From: Halicephalobus mephisto
Taxonomy: Eukaryota > Nematoda > Chromadorea > Rhabditida > Panagrolaimidae
Assembly (NCBI GenBank): GCA_009193035.1
Contig: SWDT01000095.1
Location: forward strand, 124,001 to 188,000
Reading direction: 5' to 3'
DNA: 64,000 bases
Both the position numbers and the translations under genes were made by a program. Of this stretch, positions 32,101-45,500 are shown one piece after another; positions within the stretch are counted from its first letter, which is position 1; each line of letters starts with the position of its first letter. The notes under the pieces are model-generated. The model ran no database searches. It had not been told where the DNA came from and saw only the letters and a list, made by a program, of their open reading frames with translations.

Positions 32101-35068
32101 CTATCCTGTCAATGCCTTCAAATCAACTCCACTATCTTCTTCTTCTCCTAATTTCCCTTGTTTCAGTAAAATTGGAGCAGTAAATCTGATCAATATAGCT
32201 CCTAACGGAGCTGTAATCAGTATAGCTATGACAGCAACTGTAAGAATAGTCACTGCTTCCGGTTGAAAATCGAGAAATTTATCTGGATGACTTTTCGTTA
32301 AATCCAAAAGCACAGGAGCCAACGCAGCCTAAAATTAAAATTTCAGCGACTCTCGATATATGGCCAGTTAATCCATTTAAAAACACTTACTTGAACAGTT
32401 GCTTTCGGAAGCCATGCAATCGAAGTAAACATTTTTTCTTTAAAGTTTAGATGAGTTCCAAAAACAGCAATTACTGCAAAAATACAACGAATAAAAAGAC
32501 CCATAGCAAGCACAGCTATGGCTTGAAGAATACTTCGATTATCGAGCTAAAAACCTACAATTATTAATACTTCTGACAAAATTACTAAATTTCAACTAAA
32601 ATTCATTTAATTCCCCACAAAAAATCAATTTCTTTTAAAATATTAAATTAAAAACCAACCTGACTTAAATCTAACTGAAATCCAATTAATGCAAACAAAA
32701 AAGGTTGAGCAAAATAATCCCAAACAATTTTTAAAGATTCATCTTCAGATAATGCATCAGTTTTAGACAATTTCCTCCATCTAAGTCCAGCCACAAATCC
32801 AGCAACAAGGATAGCAATAGGTCCAATAGTTTCTACTCCAAAATAATTTGAAGAGAACAAAATTGCAGAAGAAGCAGAAATGATAAACGCGAGTCTTCTG
32901 AACCCAAGATGATCCAATTGTGGATCAGGGAATATCCACAAAAGTAACCCAAGACACGATCCAAGAACAATACCACCAACGACTTCAAGAGGAGCTTTGA
33001 TAATAGTGAAAATAAAATTAGTATTTGGGGCTTCTAAAAAATTAAATAAAAATAACAAAAACTAACAGTTAAATCCTACCAGTATCAATAAATCCTAGCA
33101 TCAAAGTGAACCAAGTAATACTGTAGACATCATCAATACTAGCAGCTGCTGTAACCAAAGTCGGAATTCCCTTGTCAGTTCCACGTTTTTGAGATTGAAG
33201 TTCAATCATTTGAGGAACAATTACTGCTGGAGACACTGCAGCCAAAACAAATCTAAAAAATAACTAATACATACAGAATGTTCAAAAAGTCTAAATTTAA
33301 AAAATTCCCAATTCAACTGATACTTATTTAATTTTTCAAAATTAATTTCATTACTTTCCTTGATAATGAAAATTTTTGATAATTAACTTTTTTAAATATA
33401 AACTTCCATTCTTTTTTCAAACTGAAGAAATCGACGTTGCAACAGAATATTAAAAATTCAGATTTGTATCATAAAGAGAATTTTTTAGGATTTTATTCTT
33501 TCAATACCAGTTTGAAAACAATCATTATTTTTATTTTAGAAAATCTAAACCTAGTAGATACTAAGATTTTAAAAACTTCGAAAATCCATACAGTATCCAT
33601 TGAATTAGAGTGATTTTTAAATTTGGATTTTTAGAATGCTATAAGGATGGAAGGTTTCTAAATCCCCAAAAAGCCTAATATTAATTATAATATTTAGTCT
33701 ACTCAAAACACTTACCCTAAAAGCAACCCGAAGACAAATTTCATTTCAAAAACCAACCATGAAGCAAAGGCTACCGTAATTGCTTCAGCAGTACAAGGCA
33801 GAAATGCCAAACGGACACAAGCTCCCTGAAATTTTTAGAAATGTTTAATTTTTAACTATAGCTGGTTAAATTTGAAAAATTTACCTTCAACTTAATCAGA
33901 GCTTTTGAATCTAATCCAAGTCCAGCTCTAAGAAGAATAATGAGAAACGCTAAACTTCTGATAATCGTCGAAACAGAATCCGGAAATCCAATTTTCCTAT
34001 CAAACGGAGAACAATTACGGAAAACAATCCCGATTATCAACATTCCTATAATGATAAAATAAAACTTAATTAACTTTCAAAACTTACCTAATAGCGCTGG
34101 GAACCTGATCAATTCAACAAGATACCCTACGGCAACAGCAGAAATCAACAAACACACCAGAGAAAAGATGGCTTGATGGAGTTCGTGTATTGTAAAAGTG
34201 CCACCTTCGGTGCCAACAGTTAGCGTTGGAATAACATCTTCAGGTTCATGAGTGTGACGGGTTTCTGCAGCTACAGTAATACCTCTGAGAATTGCCAGAA
34301 CAGTGGCAATTGTGGAAATTGCAATGAATAAAAAAACGGCTATCTTGTTTCCCTGGAAAATTACTGAGGTAATTCAATTTAGAAGACTGTAAATTGGCGA
34401 ATCTTTAAGTAAGAAATGCCTATCAAACCAACAAAGTTGAAAAACTGCAAAATTACTATTTTTTTATTTCTGAGTTAATAAAGTAAAAAATCTTAGAAAT
34501 TAATAAAACTCCAAAGCTACTAATCATTGTAACTATTTTCGTGTAAAAGTAATTTTAATTTTAAATTAGAAATCAAACCTTGAAGAGTTTATAACGTTCG
34601 AAATTTAATTCTACTTTATATATAAAAGTTAAATTTTAAGATTTCATATTTCTCAAGATTATTTTATTCAAAAATTAAAGACAAATTTAATAAAATTCTA
34701 ATTTAACATCAATTTTCTTAATTGCCAATTGAAAAAATTAATTTGATATATAAAACGAGAAATTTAGGTAAATTTGATTTTTTAATTTTTGAAAAATTAA
34801 CTTTAGAAATAAAATAGGAAATGTATATTACAATATTATACTTATTTTCTACTTTTGGATAACTTTGAAAATTAATTTGATATATAAGACGGAAAATTTA
34901 GGTAAATTTGATTTTTTAATTTTTGGAAAATTAACTTGGAAAATAAAAAACACTATAATTATCTAGAAAACGAACCTGCAGCCACAATTTCTCTTGCCAT
35001 GTCTTGTCTGGAGGGGGATTGACCTGGCAGTTAGCAAATGACCTGGATTCTTCTTCTTCTTCGATCAT
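32101..35068 (-). CDS. SLC9B/NHA-type Na+/H+ antiporter
   Basis: Minus-strand exons 35068..34976, 34352..34088, 34045..33885, 33825..33716, 33252..33080, 33033..32660, 32546..32391 and 32328..32101 join in phase and give 519 aa, the expected size. About twelve hydrophobic segments are present (VFLFIAISTIATVLAIL; AIFSLVCLLISAVAVGYL; FIISASSAILFSSNYFG). Family marks: FPALLGMLIIGIVFRN (TM2-3), RAGLGLD, AAVSPAVIVPQM and ASIDDVYSITWF, whose adjacent Asp pair is the ion-binding DD motif of CPA2/NHA antiporters. SLC9B proteins exchange Na+ or Li+ for H+ in plasma, endolysosomal or mitochondrial membranes. The cytosolic N-terminus is acidic (MIEEEEESRS). A TTTTTAG acceptor 14 bp before the ATG suggests trans-splicing. 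Confidence 0.9.
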
Positions 35069-35082
35069 GTTTAAAGTTACCT

Positions 35083-36170
35083 AAAAATGAAATAAAATTT
35101 CAACTATCTTAGAATACGGAAAACGTCAAAGAAAAATTATTCTTTCAGTGTTTCAAGTGATAATCATAGAGTAAAATCAATAAAGCAGGAAAGCGACGAG
35201 ATAAAGCCACAGCTAATGGGAGCTTACGTCCTGCAACCTCCCCGCAATAATCCCGCGACCGGGAACCACGGCCAATAAGGAAAAATGCCAAACAAATTTT
35301 AAGCTGGGGACGGGACTGGGAAAGACCAAAATTTGAAAATGACTACGAAAAGAAAAGTGCTTTTCGGCTAGTTTTCGGCCAGGTTTATTGAACTTGATGT
35401 TCTCTCCGGGCTTTTGTCGGGAAGAAAAGTGGTTTGAATGGAATTGTTCAGCTTATTTCAAAGAAAAGTAAAAATATTTAGACAATTTTGACTCGGATTA
35501 TTTAGAAACTTTACCCCTTTTATTTTTCCAGTATAGGTACTTGAAGACCGGTTTGATTTTTCAAACGATGATTGTTCTGGCCTATTTGACCGAATGCCAA
35601 GGGATTTTTGTCTTATCTGTCTACTTTGTTTGGAAATAAAATTTTATAGATAAGGAATTCTTATATAAACAATTTAAATGTAAAATATTTTAAATAGATG
35701 ATTTTTGTATAGGAATATTTTAGATTAATAAATTTGATATGGAAAATTTATATGAAAATACTTTAAATAAGTGATTTTTGTATAAAAATGTTTTAAATGA
35801 GTAAGTTCCATGTGTGAAAGTATTTTAAACAAGTGATCTTTCGCACAAAAATCTCTTAAATCAAGATTTCTTGCATGATTATATTTTTTAAAAGTGATTT
35901 TTAAACTTTGTGTCCAAGAAAACTTGGCAAACTGGACCGCAGATCTTTTGTTTTTTCGATTTTTCCTTATTTTTGGAATTCAGACAAAGTTTGTCAGGAA
36001 TCCCATCTGCTTATTTATGAATATCTGGCTTTATTGTATATCAAATAAGTTTTGTCGTTGGAAATTTGAATAAAATTACTTTATTTATCAGTAATTGTGA
36101 TTTTTCCCTCTCACCAAACGTGTAGCTGTGTAAACAATATAATGCTGACAATGTTTCTTACAGGAGAGGA
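35083..36170. other. Divergent intergenic region, antiporter (-) and methyltransferase (+)
   Basis: A less AT-rich patch at 35205-35345 (contains CCCGCGACCGGGAACCACGG and a GGCCAAT box) may be the antiporter promoter or a 5'UTR exon. The stretch 35640-35900 has diverged tandem copies of a unit with AAGTGATTTTTGTATAAAAA. No gene is seen. Confidence 0.45.
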
Positions 36171-36293
36171 ATGATAATAGAACGGGGCCGCAATGCTGCA
36201 ATTTCTCCTGTTTGCGGTGGTCGACGTTCCTTTTGTACGGAAATTCGTCAACGGTTTTTCGCTGGATCTGGAAACAAACTCACAGGAAGGTTC

Positions 36294-37592
36294 ATGTTTA
36301 GGGTGCTCAAAATGCTAGTAGTGATTATTATTGTAATTTATGCAATATCGGTGGGTTTGGATATATGAAATCAACTTGAAACCGTCATGTAGCTGGTTTT
36401 TTATGTTAATTCATTTCCAGGTCCTGTTCACTAAACCACAGGTGATAGAAGACACCAATTTCGGTCATGCTCAGGACCAACAATCAAATACTGTTGAAAT
36501 CGAGAAAGTTTGCGCGAACACGGAGTACCCGACCCGACCGCAGACTTGCTACTCAGTCGTGGACATCTTCAACCAGGATTCGTAGGCTTAATTTCCGACT
36601 TTCATATATCAAACTAACCTTCCAGACCTCTGTTAGTCTACAGAGCTATCTACATCGATGGATTCGAATCTGAATACGACACTGTGGTCCAGTTAATTCC
36701 GCCTCCAGGAAGGGATTCCGTGGATTCTGACACTCGGATGTGGAAGGTTAACCACACTTATTTGTCCACCCAATATGTTGCGGCTATGCTGACTCAAATA
36801 TTTGCGGTTTCAGCGTTGAGTTTATCTGAAGAAAGGGATAACGACAGTGCATTATTAGTTATCGGATTAGGAGGAGGGAATTTCGACATGTTCTTGCACA
36901 AAAGAAGACCAAAGGTTGGTGTCTCAGTAGTTTCCATATATCGAAAAATTCCAGATTTCTATCACTGTCGTCGAAATTGAGCCGATTGTGATTACTTTGG
37001 CCAGAAAGTGGTTCGATGTGGAGGACGACAACAAAAGGAAAACACTGGCTATGGACGGCATAGAAGCCGTCAGAATCGCCGAAGTTGAAGGTGAATTTCA
37101 TTCTTCATATATTATTTATAATTGTAATTTCAAATTATTGTAAAAGCACCTTTACAGGAACGAAATATGACGCTGTGGTGCTGGACGCCTGCGACACGAC
37201 GAAAGCGATGCCGTGTCCGGCCAAGATATTTCTTCTCCAGAAAAACCTGCGTTCCATCAAAGGCATCCTCAAGCCCATGGGTGTATTTGTCGTCAATGTA
37301 CTTATGTTAGACGATAGGGAAAACAACGAGAAATTAGTAAGTTTATTTTCAGTTAATTTGTAGCGATTTCGTAATTTAGGTAGAGAAAACCCTACTTAGT
37401 CAGTTTCCGATCTGTCTGAAGATGCAGATGTCCGAAGAAGCCAACGTCGTCTTCAGCTGTCTTCCCTATTCCATCGACCAAAGTTCTCTCTCGAATTCGA
37501 TGAATCTGATAAAGTCAAGATTGAAAGAAGCGGCGGACAAGCTCGGGATCGACTCTGCCCTGCACTACTCCGACCTCAAGTTTATCAACTAA
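36294..37592 (+). CDS. Membrane-anchored spermidine-synthase-like methyltransferase
   Basis: Exons 36294..36350, 36421..36581, 36626..36914, 36955..37090, 37158..37336 and 37380..37592 join in phase and give 344 aa. The N-terminus is a signal anchor (LKMLVVIIIVIYAIS). The C-terminal two-thirds is a Rossmann-fold, SAM-dependent methyltransferase of the spermidine synthase/METTL13 superfamily: ALLVIGLGGGNFDMFLH (motif I, ~residues 150-166), ISITVVEIEP (acidic end of beta-2), MDGIEAV, and YDAVVLDACD (motif IV, Asp). A second Cys-containing segment precedes it (CANTEYPTRPQTCYSVVDI). Substrate is unknown. An upstream ATG at 36171, itself just after a TTACAG acceptor, is in frame and would add 41 residues. 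I prefer the later start because it places the anchor at the N-terminus. Confidence 0.83.
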
Positions 37593-38481
37593 CGGGAAGC
37601 TTCCTTGAACAACAATGAGCCTTATCAGCAGAGAAACGGGTTAAAAGTATTTTCGGTTGAACGAGAATAGTGTCCTTAGGCTAGATAACTTCCAAAGGAA
37701 TGGATCTATATATTTATGCCTTATTTAAGTGCATTAATTTTATTTCAAAATGCCATTAGAACTGTGATGAAAATTTATAAATTTTATAAGTCGAGTTTTG
37801 AAGAACATGAAATTTAAAATAAAAAACCGAATTTTTAATTTACACATGGATAACGGGATTTTCTGAATCCAAAGTAAAAATCAACTTTGGTGGATTTGAC
37901 TTATCTGAGATTCCCAAGCCATTCGAACACGACAGATCTGTTTAGAGTAATTTCCAAATTTCCGTGATTTGGTGTACAACGAATAGAGAGAAATGTACTT
38001 GAATCTTTATAGAACAACAAGTCATAATTTTTCATAAAAAATATTATTAAACAACAACAATGTAAACCTCGTGGGATTACTGTAGTCGTGCCAAGAGCAC
38101 CTAATCAGGGAGCGCCACCTGCACGTCGCCTTCTTAAATCCTAACACAAATTAGATTAATTTTCGTAACTCTTGGATACTGTAATTAAATAAAAAATTTA
38201 AAACAATCAATATTTATCAAAAATAATAATTTCCAAAATATCTTTAATTTCGAATTTAATTTTAATCAAATAACTCAGTTCTAATTTTTTTGAACTTTTT
38301 TAAAAAAATCCGAATTTTTAAAAATGTTCAAAATCGATTGGAAACAGTTTTGAAATTATTTTTCGCGTCAAGATGAAAATTAAAATTTTAAACTTTCTAG
38401 ATGCGACTGCTGTAGCGCCAATCCCTGTGGATATCCCCGTTAATCCCCAGTGGCTGTTTTGTTTTATTATTCCTCGACATC
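37593..38481. other. Intergenic region containing a ~155-bp dispersed repeat
   Basis: Beyond the repeat at 37972-38124, this is AT-rich DNA. A CTTTCTAG acceptor at ~38400 probably marks the 5' end of the acyltransferase mRNA. Confidence 0.5.
37972..38124 (+). repeat. ~155-bp dispersed element, copy 1
   Basis: It contains ACTTGAATCTTTATAGAACA, AAACAACAACAATGTAAACC and CACCTAATCAGGGAGCGCCA. The reverse complement occurs at 59611-59771. Confidence 0.85.
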
Positions 38482-41400
38482 ATGGGAGTTGTATCCAAAT
38501 CCATCCAATGCCTCAGATGTTTCGCCATAATTTCGGTTTTCTTTTTTCATTTATTTCCGGAGATTTTCCACAACGGATATCTCGGGGTAGATGTTTTTTT
38601 CGCCATCTCAGGATATTTGATAACAGAAATGTTTTATAAAAATCCATGTTTCGAATTTAGTTTTTCTATTATTTTCGATTTTTACATCAGAAGAATCAGA
38701 AGACTGTTTCCTGCTTATTTGTGTACCTTGACAGTAATTGGAATTTTCGGAAAATTAATTTTTTTAAGTATCGATTTTGATTTTCTGAAAGCGGATCTGG
38801 TCTGGGCCGCATGTTTCGGATCCAACGTGAACCAGATTTACGAGAAAAATGGTTATTTTGACATGGTGAGAATCACATTAATTAATATTTCCGATTATTT
38901 AAAATATTTTCTAATTATTCAAAATATCATTAAAATTATTTTAAAACTTTTATTTAAAATATTTAAAACTTTTTTAAAATTTTGTTTAAAAAATCTTAAA
39001 TTTTTTGAAATATTTTTAAATTTAAAAAAAATTTTTTTTGAATTTTTTTTGAAATATTTTAAAATTACAGATAAATGAATACAAGTACCTCCTGCACACC
39101 TGGTCCCTGGGGGTCGAGGTCCAGTTCTACCTTATGGCCCCGGTGGTGATTCTGATTCCGAGGATTTTAAGTTATCCTTTACACAGATCTCAATTGACAT
39201 TTTTCACAATTTGTTATTCATCTTTCATCTACCAGTCATTTTTGGCGGACGAAAAAACAGCTTTTTGTTCTGTTTTTTCCAGAATCTGGCAATTTCTACT
39301 TGGAACGATGGCTTATGTCCAATTCAGCGACGGATCTGAAACCCAAACGGTCTTCATTGAATGTCATATTTCTCCAAAATCGCAGTCATCTACATCTGAA
39401 AGGAAAAATTTGATTCACAAAAACGGATATATGGCTGTTCCTCAGGAAATCGAAGAAGAATTTGATCGAAATTTTTCCAAAAATAAAAATGTCCGAAATT
39501 CCATCGTGGAATCAGAATCCCAAAATTTCAATGAACCTGATTCTGACGAAATCGGACTTTTTCCTACTGTATTTGAAAACGAAAAAATCAATCATTTTCG
39601 AACTTCTGAAGTTCACTTGCAGTTACCGTATCCTGCTCAGAATCCTCTGTTCTCGGGGATTACGGTAGTTTTGCTTTTATTTTTTCTTTTTTTTCCAGTG
39701 ACCGTAATGCCCGTTTTTTCAAGATTCTTAGCTACAGTACTGACTACAGTAATTCTGTACCGCAAAGACGTCATCGATACTGTACTGGAAACACGGACCA
39801 AATTCGATTTAATTAAAAACTTTATTATTTTATTATTCACAAAAATCGGAGATTTATCGTATTCCATCTACCTTATCCACTGGCCAGTCATCGTCGGATT
39901 TAAATATTTCCAAATTTTCGATTCCAAAGGTGATTGAATTTTTTAAAAATGATTAAAATTAACTTTTTAGGGAAATTAGGAATATTATTCATTACCGTAT
40001 TTGTTTCCTTTTTACAGTATGCCTTGATAGAAAAACCGATTAGGAAATTAAATAAATCCGGATTTTGCATTATTTTATTGATTTTTTATTTTCTTCTCGG
40101 GACCGTGGTGGTTCTTCCAAAGCAATACCTGATGTCCACAAAGTCGAAGATTCTTATTCACGAAAACGAAGTCCTCGCGAAGGACCCCAATATCCTCCCG
40201 GACAACTGTCATTTCGACAAATCCCTGGAATCCGTAATTTTCATCAACGGAAAAAAAATGGCCCATAATTGCGTTGTTTTTGTGAGTTTGAAAAATTTAA
40301 ATAATTTTAAATTTTTATTGAAATTTGGAAAATTTAAATAATTTTAAGTTTTTTTGAAATTTAAAAAATTTAAATATTTTTTTAGGGTCATGGAAACATT
40401 ACGGCTGTTTTGGTCGGGAATAGCTATGCAGAGAAAATCAGCAGAGGAGTCTTGAGAGCCTTAGGCAACAGGACAAATAGCCTTCACGTCGTCTTCAAGC
40501 CTTGTGAGTCGGTTGATCCTTGGAATCCTGTAGTTTCCTTTTCAAAGTTGACGATCAAAGTTCGAAATTAAAGTTTAAATTTGGATTTTTCGTATTGAGA
40601 CAATATTTGTGAATTTATTCTATTTTAAAAAAGTTTTAGTTGAATTGATGGAACTTGGTATCTGAATTTTCCGAATTAAACATGACCTACACGTCGTGTC
40701 TCAGCACGAAAAGTTTAAATTTCGACTTTGAACTTTGACAATTCAGTGCTGGGTATCATCAAAGTTGAAATTCAAAATCCGAGATCGAAGTTTGGATTTA
40801 AAAAAAAATATTTATAATTTTTAAATTTAAAAAATCTGTTCTGTCTGACTTAATAGTTGAAAATTAACTAAATTTTTCTAATTCAAATGACTCATAAGTT
40901 GTTTTAAAATGAAAAATTCTAATTTTGACTTTTAATTCTGATTTTCAACCTTGAATTTTTATTTTAAAAAAACATTTATAATTTTTAAATTTAAAAAATC
41001 TGTTTTTTCTAAATCGATAGATGAAAATTAACTAAATTTTTCTAATTTAAACATAATTCATAAGTTATGTTTTAAAATGAAAAATTCTAATTTTGACTTT
41101 TAATTCTGATTTTCAAGTTTGATAACACAAAATATTGATTAATGTAACTTAAAAAAAATAATTTTTCAGATTGTTCCATTATCCCTGGCCTAGGTGGTCC
41201 TGAATGTGAACTGTTTGAATCAATCGCTGTAAATTCGGTGAAGGAACTGAAGCCAGATATCCTCTTTATCTCCTCAAAGTAAGATTACTGTATTTTAAAG
41301 ATTTTCTAACAAAAAATAAATGTTTTATTTTTCAAAAATAAACTATATTAGAGGAAAATTATTTTTAAAATTTTCAATAAAAATGAAAAAATTATATTTT

Positions 41401-42014
41401 TCAATTTTTAAATAAAAAAAACTTCAATATTGTAATTTTTGGAAAAAATGAAAAATTTTATTTTTTTTTTGTTATTTTCAAAAGTCACGGTTTCAGATTC
41501 CGCCTTTTTCCCCTCATGAATGAGCCCGTCTCGAGGGACCCGATGAACCCTGACAACGCAACTGCACTCATCCAAGAAGCCCTGGAGGAATATTCGAAGT
41601 ACACCGACCACATCGTCATAATAGAGCCCCAGGCGGTGTTCAACCACGGGATAGCTTATCATCTCGCCAAAGCTCTGGCTGGATACGAGGATATCCAGGA
41701 TCTCAGTTACAGTACTGGTGTGAGATGATCGAAATATTGTTAATTTTCTATTTTATTATTTTCAGTATGTTCACAAAAGTCAGGAACCCCTGCTTGCCCG
41801 TCTGGACCTCATTGACTGTCCCAAATGTGTCCGGGTCGACGTCCAGGACGAGTTCTGCAGCAACAAAACGGGCATCTGCGAGACTTTCGATCCTGTTTCG
41901 AAATTGGCGTATTTCGGGGACAATCACCACTTCACCAAGTACGGTGTTGAAAAAGTCTGGCACAAAATACAAGAAGCAGTTGACAAAATCCAAAAGTTGG
42001 AAAATTCTAAATAA
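38482..42014 (+). CDS. OAC/NRF-6-like acyltransferase-3 with C-terminal SGNH domain
   Basis: Exons 38482..38865, 39071..39929, 39971..40281, 40386..40503, 41170..41278, 41497..41719 and 41766..42014 join in phase and give 750 aa. The acyltransferase-3 domain starts at once: LRCFAIISVFFFHLFPEIF (catalytic His), NGYLGVDVFFAISGYLIT, FYIRRIRRLFPAY, LLHTWSLGVEVQFY, YSIYLIHWPVIV and ALIEKPIRK. About ten membrane segments are visible. The C-terminal ~280 residues form an SGNH-like domain, with VLVGNSYAEKI at the nucleophile position and DNHHFTKYG as the Asp-x-x-His end. This two-domain design matches bacterial O-antigen acetylases and the nematode OAC family, whose substrates are largely unknown. 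The usual GDS is GNS here, the Ser being retained. Intron 4 holds the ~390-bp dispersed repeat. Confidence 0.9.
40745..41130 (+). repeat. Dispersed ~390-bp repeat, copy 2 (acyltransferase intron)
   Basis: Nearly the same sequence and internal duplication as 28480-28880. It is preceded at 40550-40740 by a diverged copy of the block at 550-720 and 30810-30990 (GATAAAACTTGATATTTGGG-like). Confidence 0.85.
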
Positions 42015-42538
42015 TATTTATTAAAACAAAATTACTTACAGTAAAAATTCGAAAAAATTATTTTTTAAATTTCTTTAACATCATCAGGATACTGTATATA
42101 GAAATGTCATATGATTACGAAACAGTACAAAATTACGCCATAGTTTTACATTCTCATACAAACTACTACCGTAGTCTCTTCAGGGACTTCGTGTCAAGAG
42201 CCGCGTGCTGTCTGAAAATCAAAAAATCCAAATTTCAAAGTCAAATTCGAAACCAAAAATGTTAAAAATCTCCTGTTTTGGTTATTTCCAGTCTTCTAGC
42301 AAAACTTTATTTCTATTAAGTATATAAAAAGCGAAAATAGACAAATTTCCTTAGGCAGTCGCAATAGCACAGGGTTTGGAGAAAACAGAAGATGATTTCT
42401 TCCTAGAATGTCTCTTTTTTCAAAGATTTGTGGTAGAAGTTAAAAAAAGTAAAAAATCATTTCGATAGTAAGATATGCTTCGAATACGGTAGAATTTTCG
42501 TTTTTTTGAAGATGCGATCTGGGGTCGAATGGGATTCT
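42015..42538. other. Convergent 3' region, acyltransferase (+) and hsp-25 (-)
   Basis: I see no further gene. A TTTATTAAAACA just after the acyltransferase stop may hold its poly(A) signal. The hsp-25 3'UTR should extend into this span. Confidence 0.4.
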
Positions 42539-45500
42539 TCATTCGAAAGTTTTTCTGAGGATTCTGACGGAGCGGACGCTCTCAGAACGGGATTCGGAAC
42601 GACCTTCACGTCCGTAGGCGTCGTCACGACGGTTCAAAGTGCCTCCATTTGTGGCCGGACTGTCGACTCTGTATCCGTTGCGGGATTCTCGGTCCAATTC
42701 CCGTTCTCTTTCGTGAACTCCGGCTTCTTTGATTCTTCCATCGGAATATCTCCAAGTGTTATCTCCACTAGGAGGATTTGTGGAAGAAGATCTATATCCA
42801 GAACGCCCATCGGTCTTGAATTCCTCTCTGTGGGTCTCAGTCCTGTACCCACTGCGGTCCTGAACACGGGTGTTGTACTCGGACCGATGGTACCCGCTGG
42901 TGTCAGCAGGGTTGGTCACCGGACCGGTCAATTTCGGGGTATAAGGTCGGTCATTATAACGATCACTGTAGTTGGATTGACGAGAGTAGAATCCTAAAAA
43001 TTAAAAAAAATTTAAAACTCATCAAAAAACGCCTCCAATTTTAACATTTTTTCATATTCCTTACATGTATATCTTTTTATAAAACCACAAAACTTTAAAA
43101 AGTTTTACATTATTTTTTATTTTTTTAATAATTAAATTCTAAATAACACTGCCGGGTCCCGAAACGAAAGATTGCGCGCGCCAAACTGCTTCTCTCTCTT
43201 CGAAATTGGCCATTCCCTACATTTTTCTGGTTTTATTAATTTTCACGATTGATTTTCACCAATTACTTTTTAAAATTATCTAATTTGTTCTGAAACAGTT
43301 TTTGTTAAAGAATGGATGGAAATACCAGTAATTTAATTTTATAATTTCCGACCAAATCTCGATTTAAATTACTTCAGGTTTACAAAGAAAAAGTGCAAAT
43401 TTAATTTGTTTTTTAAATAAAACTAAGAAATTTTCAAATTAATCATGCAGTTGAATAATCTTTTTATGATATTGGAGAATTATCAAAATTTATAATTTTA
43501 AATTTTTTTATTTTTCATATATAACGCCATAAGCATTCCTTCTCATCAGTTTTATTCGAAAATTTAATTTTACTTAGATAAACAATATTTAAATTTTCCT
43601 TTTTAGATCATCTATTATATTTGAAATTTTGTGGATTTACGTATTTCCTAGTAATTTTGTTTTTTAAATTTATTTTTAGTTTTTTAGAATTATCAGATCC
43701 CTCGTAGTTATTAATTCTCGAACTCAAGGCTGCTAAAAATTAAAATCAGCAACACTTGGTTTTTAAAATTAATCCTTCAAGCAAACATCTGGCTGTTCAT
43801 CCAAATTTTGGAACAACAAAAGCGAATCAACGTGGTTATTTCCTCCAGCCCACAAATTTCCAGAAAAAACCGCGCAATGGAAAATTTGTCAACAAAATTT
43901 TTGAATGAGGTTTTTGAGTAAGCAAAAAATGTTTTATTGTTTGAAATTCCAGAAAAAATAACTATGTCATGAGGTTAATAAAATTTTCGGAATAAGAATC
44001 CAAATAACGAGATTCAATTTTCATAAAATTTTGAATTTTTTGAATAGAAAAATAGGAAATTTTAATAGTTTTTATAAAAATTACCGTCTCCACTGGATCC
44101 TCTTCCGGAATCGTGACGTTCACGGTCTCTGGGACTGTAGCTGCTCGAACGGGACTGGGTTCGTCTGGATGGACCCTCGATCGGAATCATCCTCTCCCGT
44201 CCTTCAATGGCAGAAGGACGTTTCGGGGCTTCCACCAACAGATGGCCCTGCAGAGTAGATGTTTTTAAAAATTCAAAAAAATCAATTTCAAAAAAAAGAC
44301 AAAAATTTTTAGTTTCGTCAATAGTTTAGGAAATTACTTACACCAGAATCGATGGAGCTGGTGATTTCCTGGGGGTTGACATCACTAGGTAACTGGTACT
44401 TTCTGATGAAGTACATCTTGGTGTAGTTGTCCTGGTCCTTGACGTCCTCGTGTCTTCCTTCGATCAGAAGAGTATCGTCGAGGGTTTTGACCTACAGAAT
44501 ATCGTTTATCTAGTCGTAAAATTTCCAACAGTAAAAGAATCAAGGTCTTGACGACAGATGCATACTGTAGGGGACTTCAGAAAATTAAAAAATTTAAACT
44601 TAAAAAAAATCCTTCAAGTTTGTGAAGTTCGAAAATGTTTTTTGATTAAGATCTTTTTGAAAGTTTTTTAATGTAGAATTTTAAAATTTTATAATTTTTA
44701 AATATTTTTAATTTTTAAATGTTTTTAATTTTTTTACTTTTTACTTACTTGGAGCTCTTCTGGCTTGAATTGGTAGGTGTCGATGTCCACGGCGAAGCGG
44801 TTACGGTCGTTGGTGATGTTGGCTTTGACGTCGATGCCCTCTTTGAAGATAGGTTCGGCCCATCTTGGGTACAAGTCCCTCCAGAAGGGGTCGTTTCTCC
44901 AGTTTCTGTCGATTCTGTCCAGATGACTAGAGAACTGCAAAGACAAAGGTTCTCTTTTATCTAGATCGAAAATTGGATCATCTTCGTCAAAAACCGGGGC
45001 TGGATCTCGTTTGACTCTCACGAGAGCTCTGTCCTCCCTGGGGGTGGGACTACGGTAGGACTCTATTTCCGGACCTTGGGAGACGAAGGGGTCCGGGGTC
45101 TTGACCTCATGGTGGTACTCTCGGAGTTGACGGAACTTTTCTCGATGAACAACAGGCATGTCAAAGGTGAACGAAACGAAATTGTACTACTCTGGATCTT
45201 TTTTGATTTTTATGTTCAATTGTTCAGGCGTGGCCGACTTTGGAGAAAGATCCAAGTCAAACAAAGGCATGACGCATGATTCTTTGTCGAGGAAATTCAA
45301 CAATCCACGTAACTAGCTCCCGGAACAAGGAGATTTTTGGATTTATCGAGGTTGAAGAAAAATAATAATAAACTACTTTTTTACAAATATATTTTTAAAA
45401 ATCGGAAAATTTTAATTTTTATAATTTATTTAACTTCAAAAGTCTTAAAAAATATTTTTTACTTTTCTACAGTAATTTAAAAATCTTAAAAATAAAGAAA

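Noticed and set aside
44719..44964. 81-codon plus ORF
   Set aside because: It is the antisense of the hsp-25 alpha-crystallin exon.
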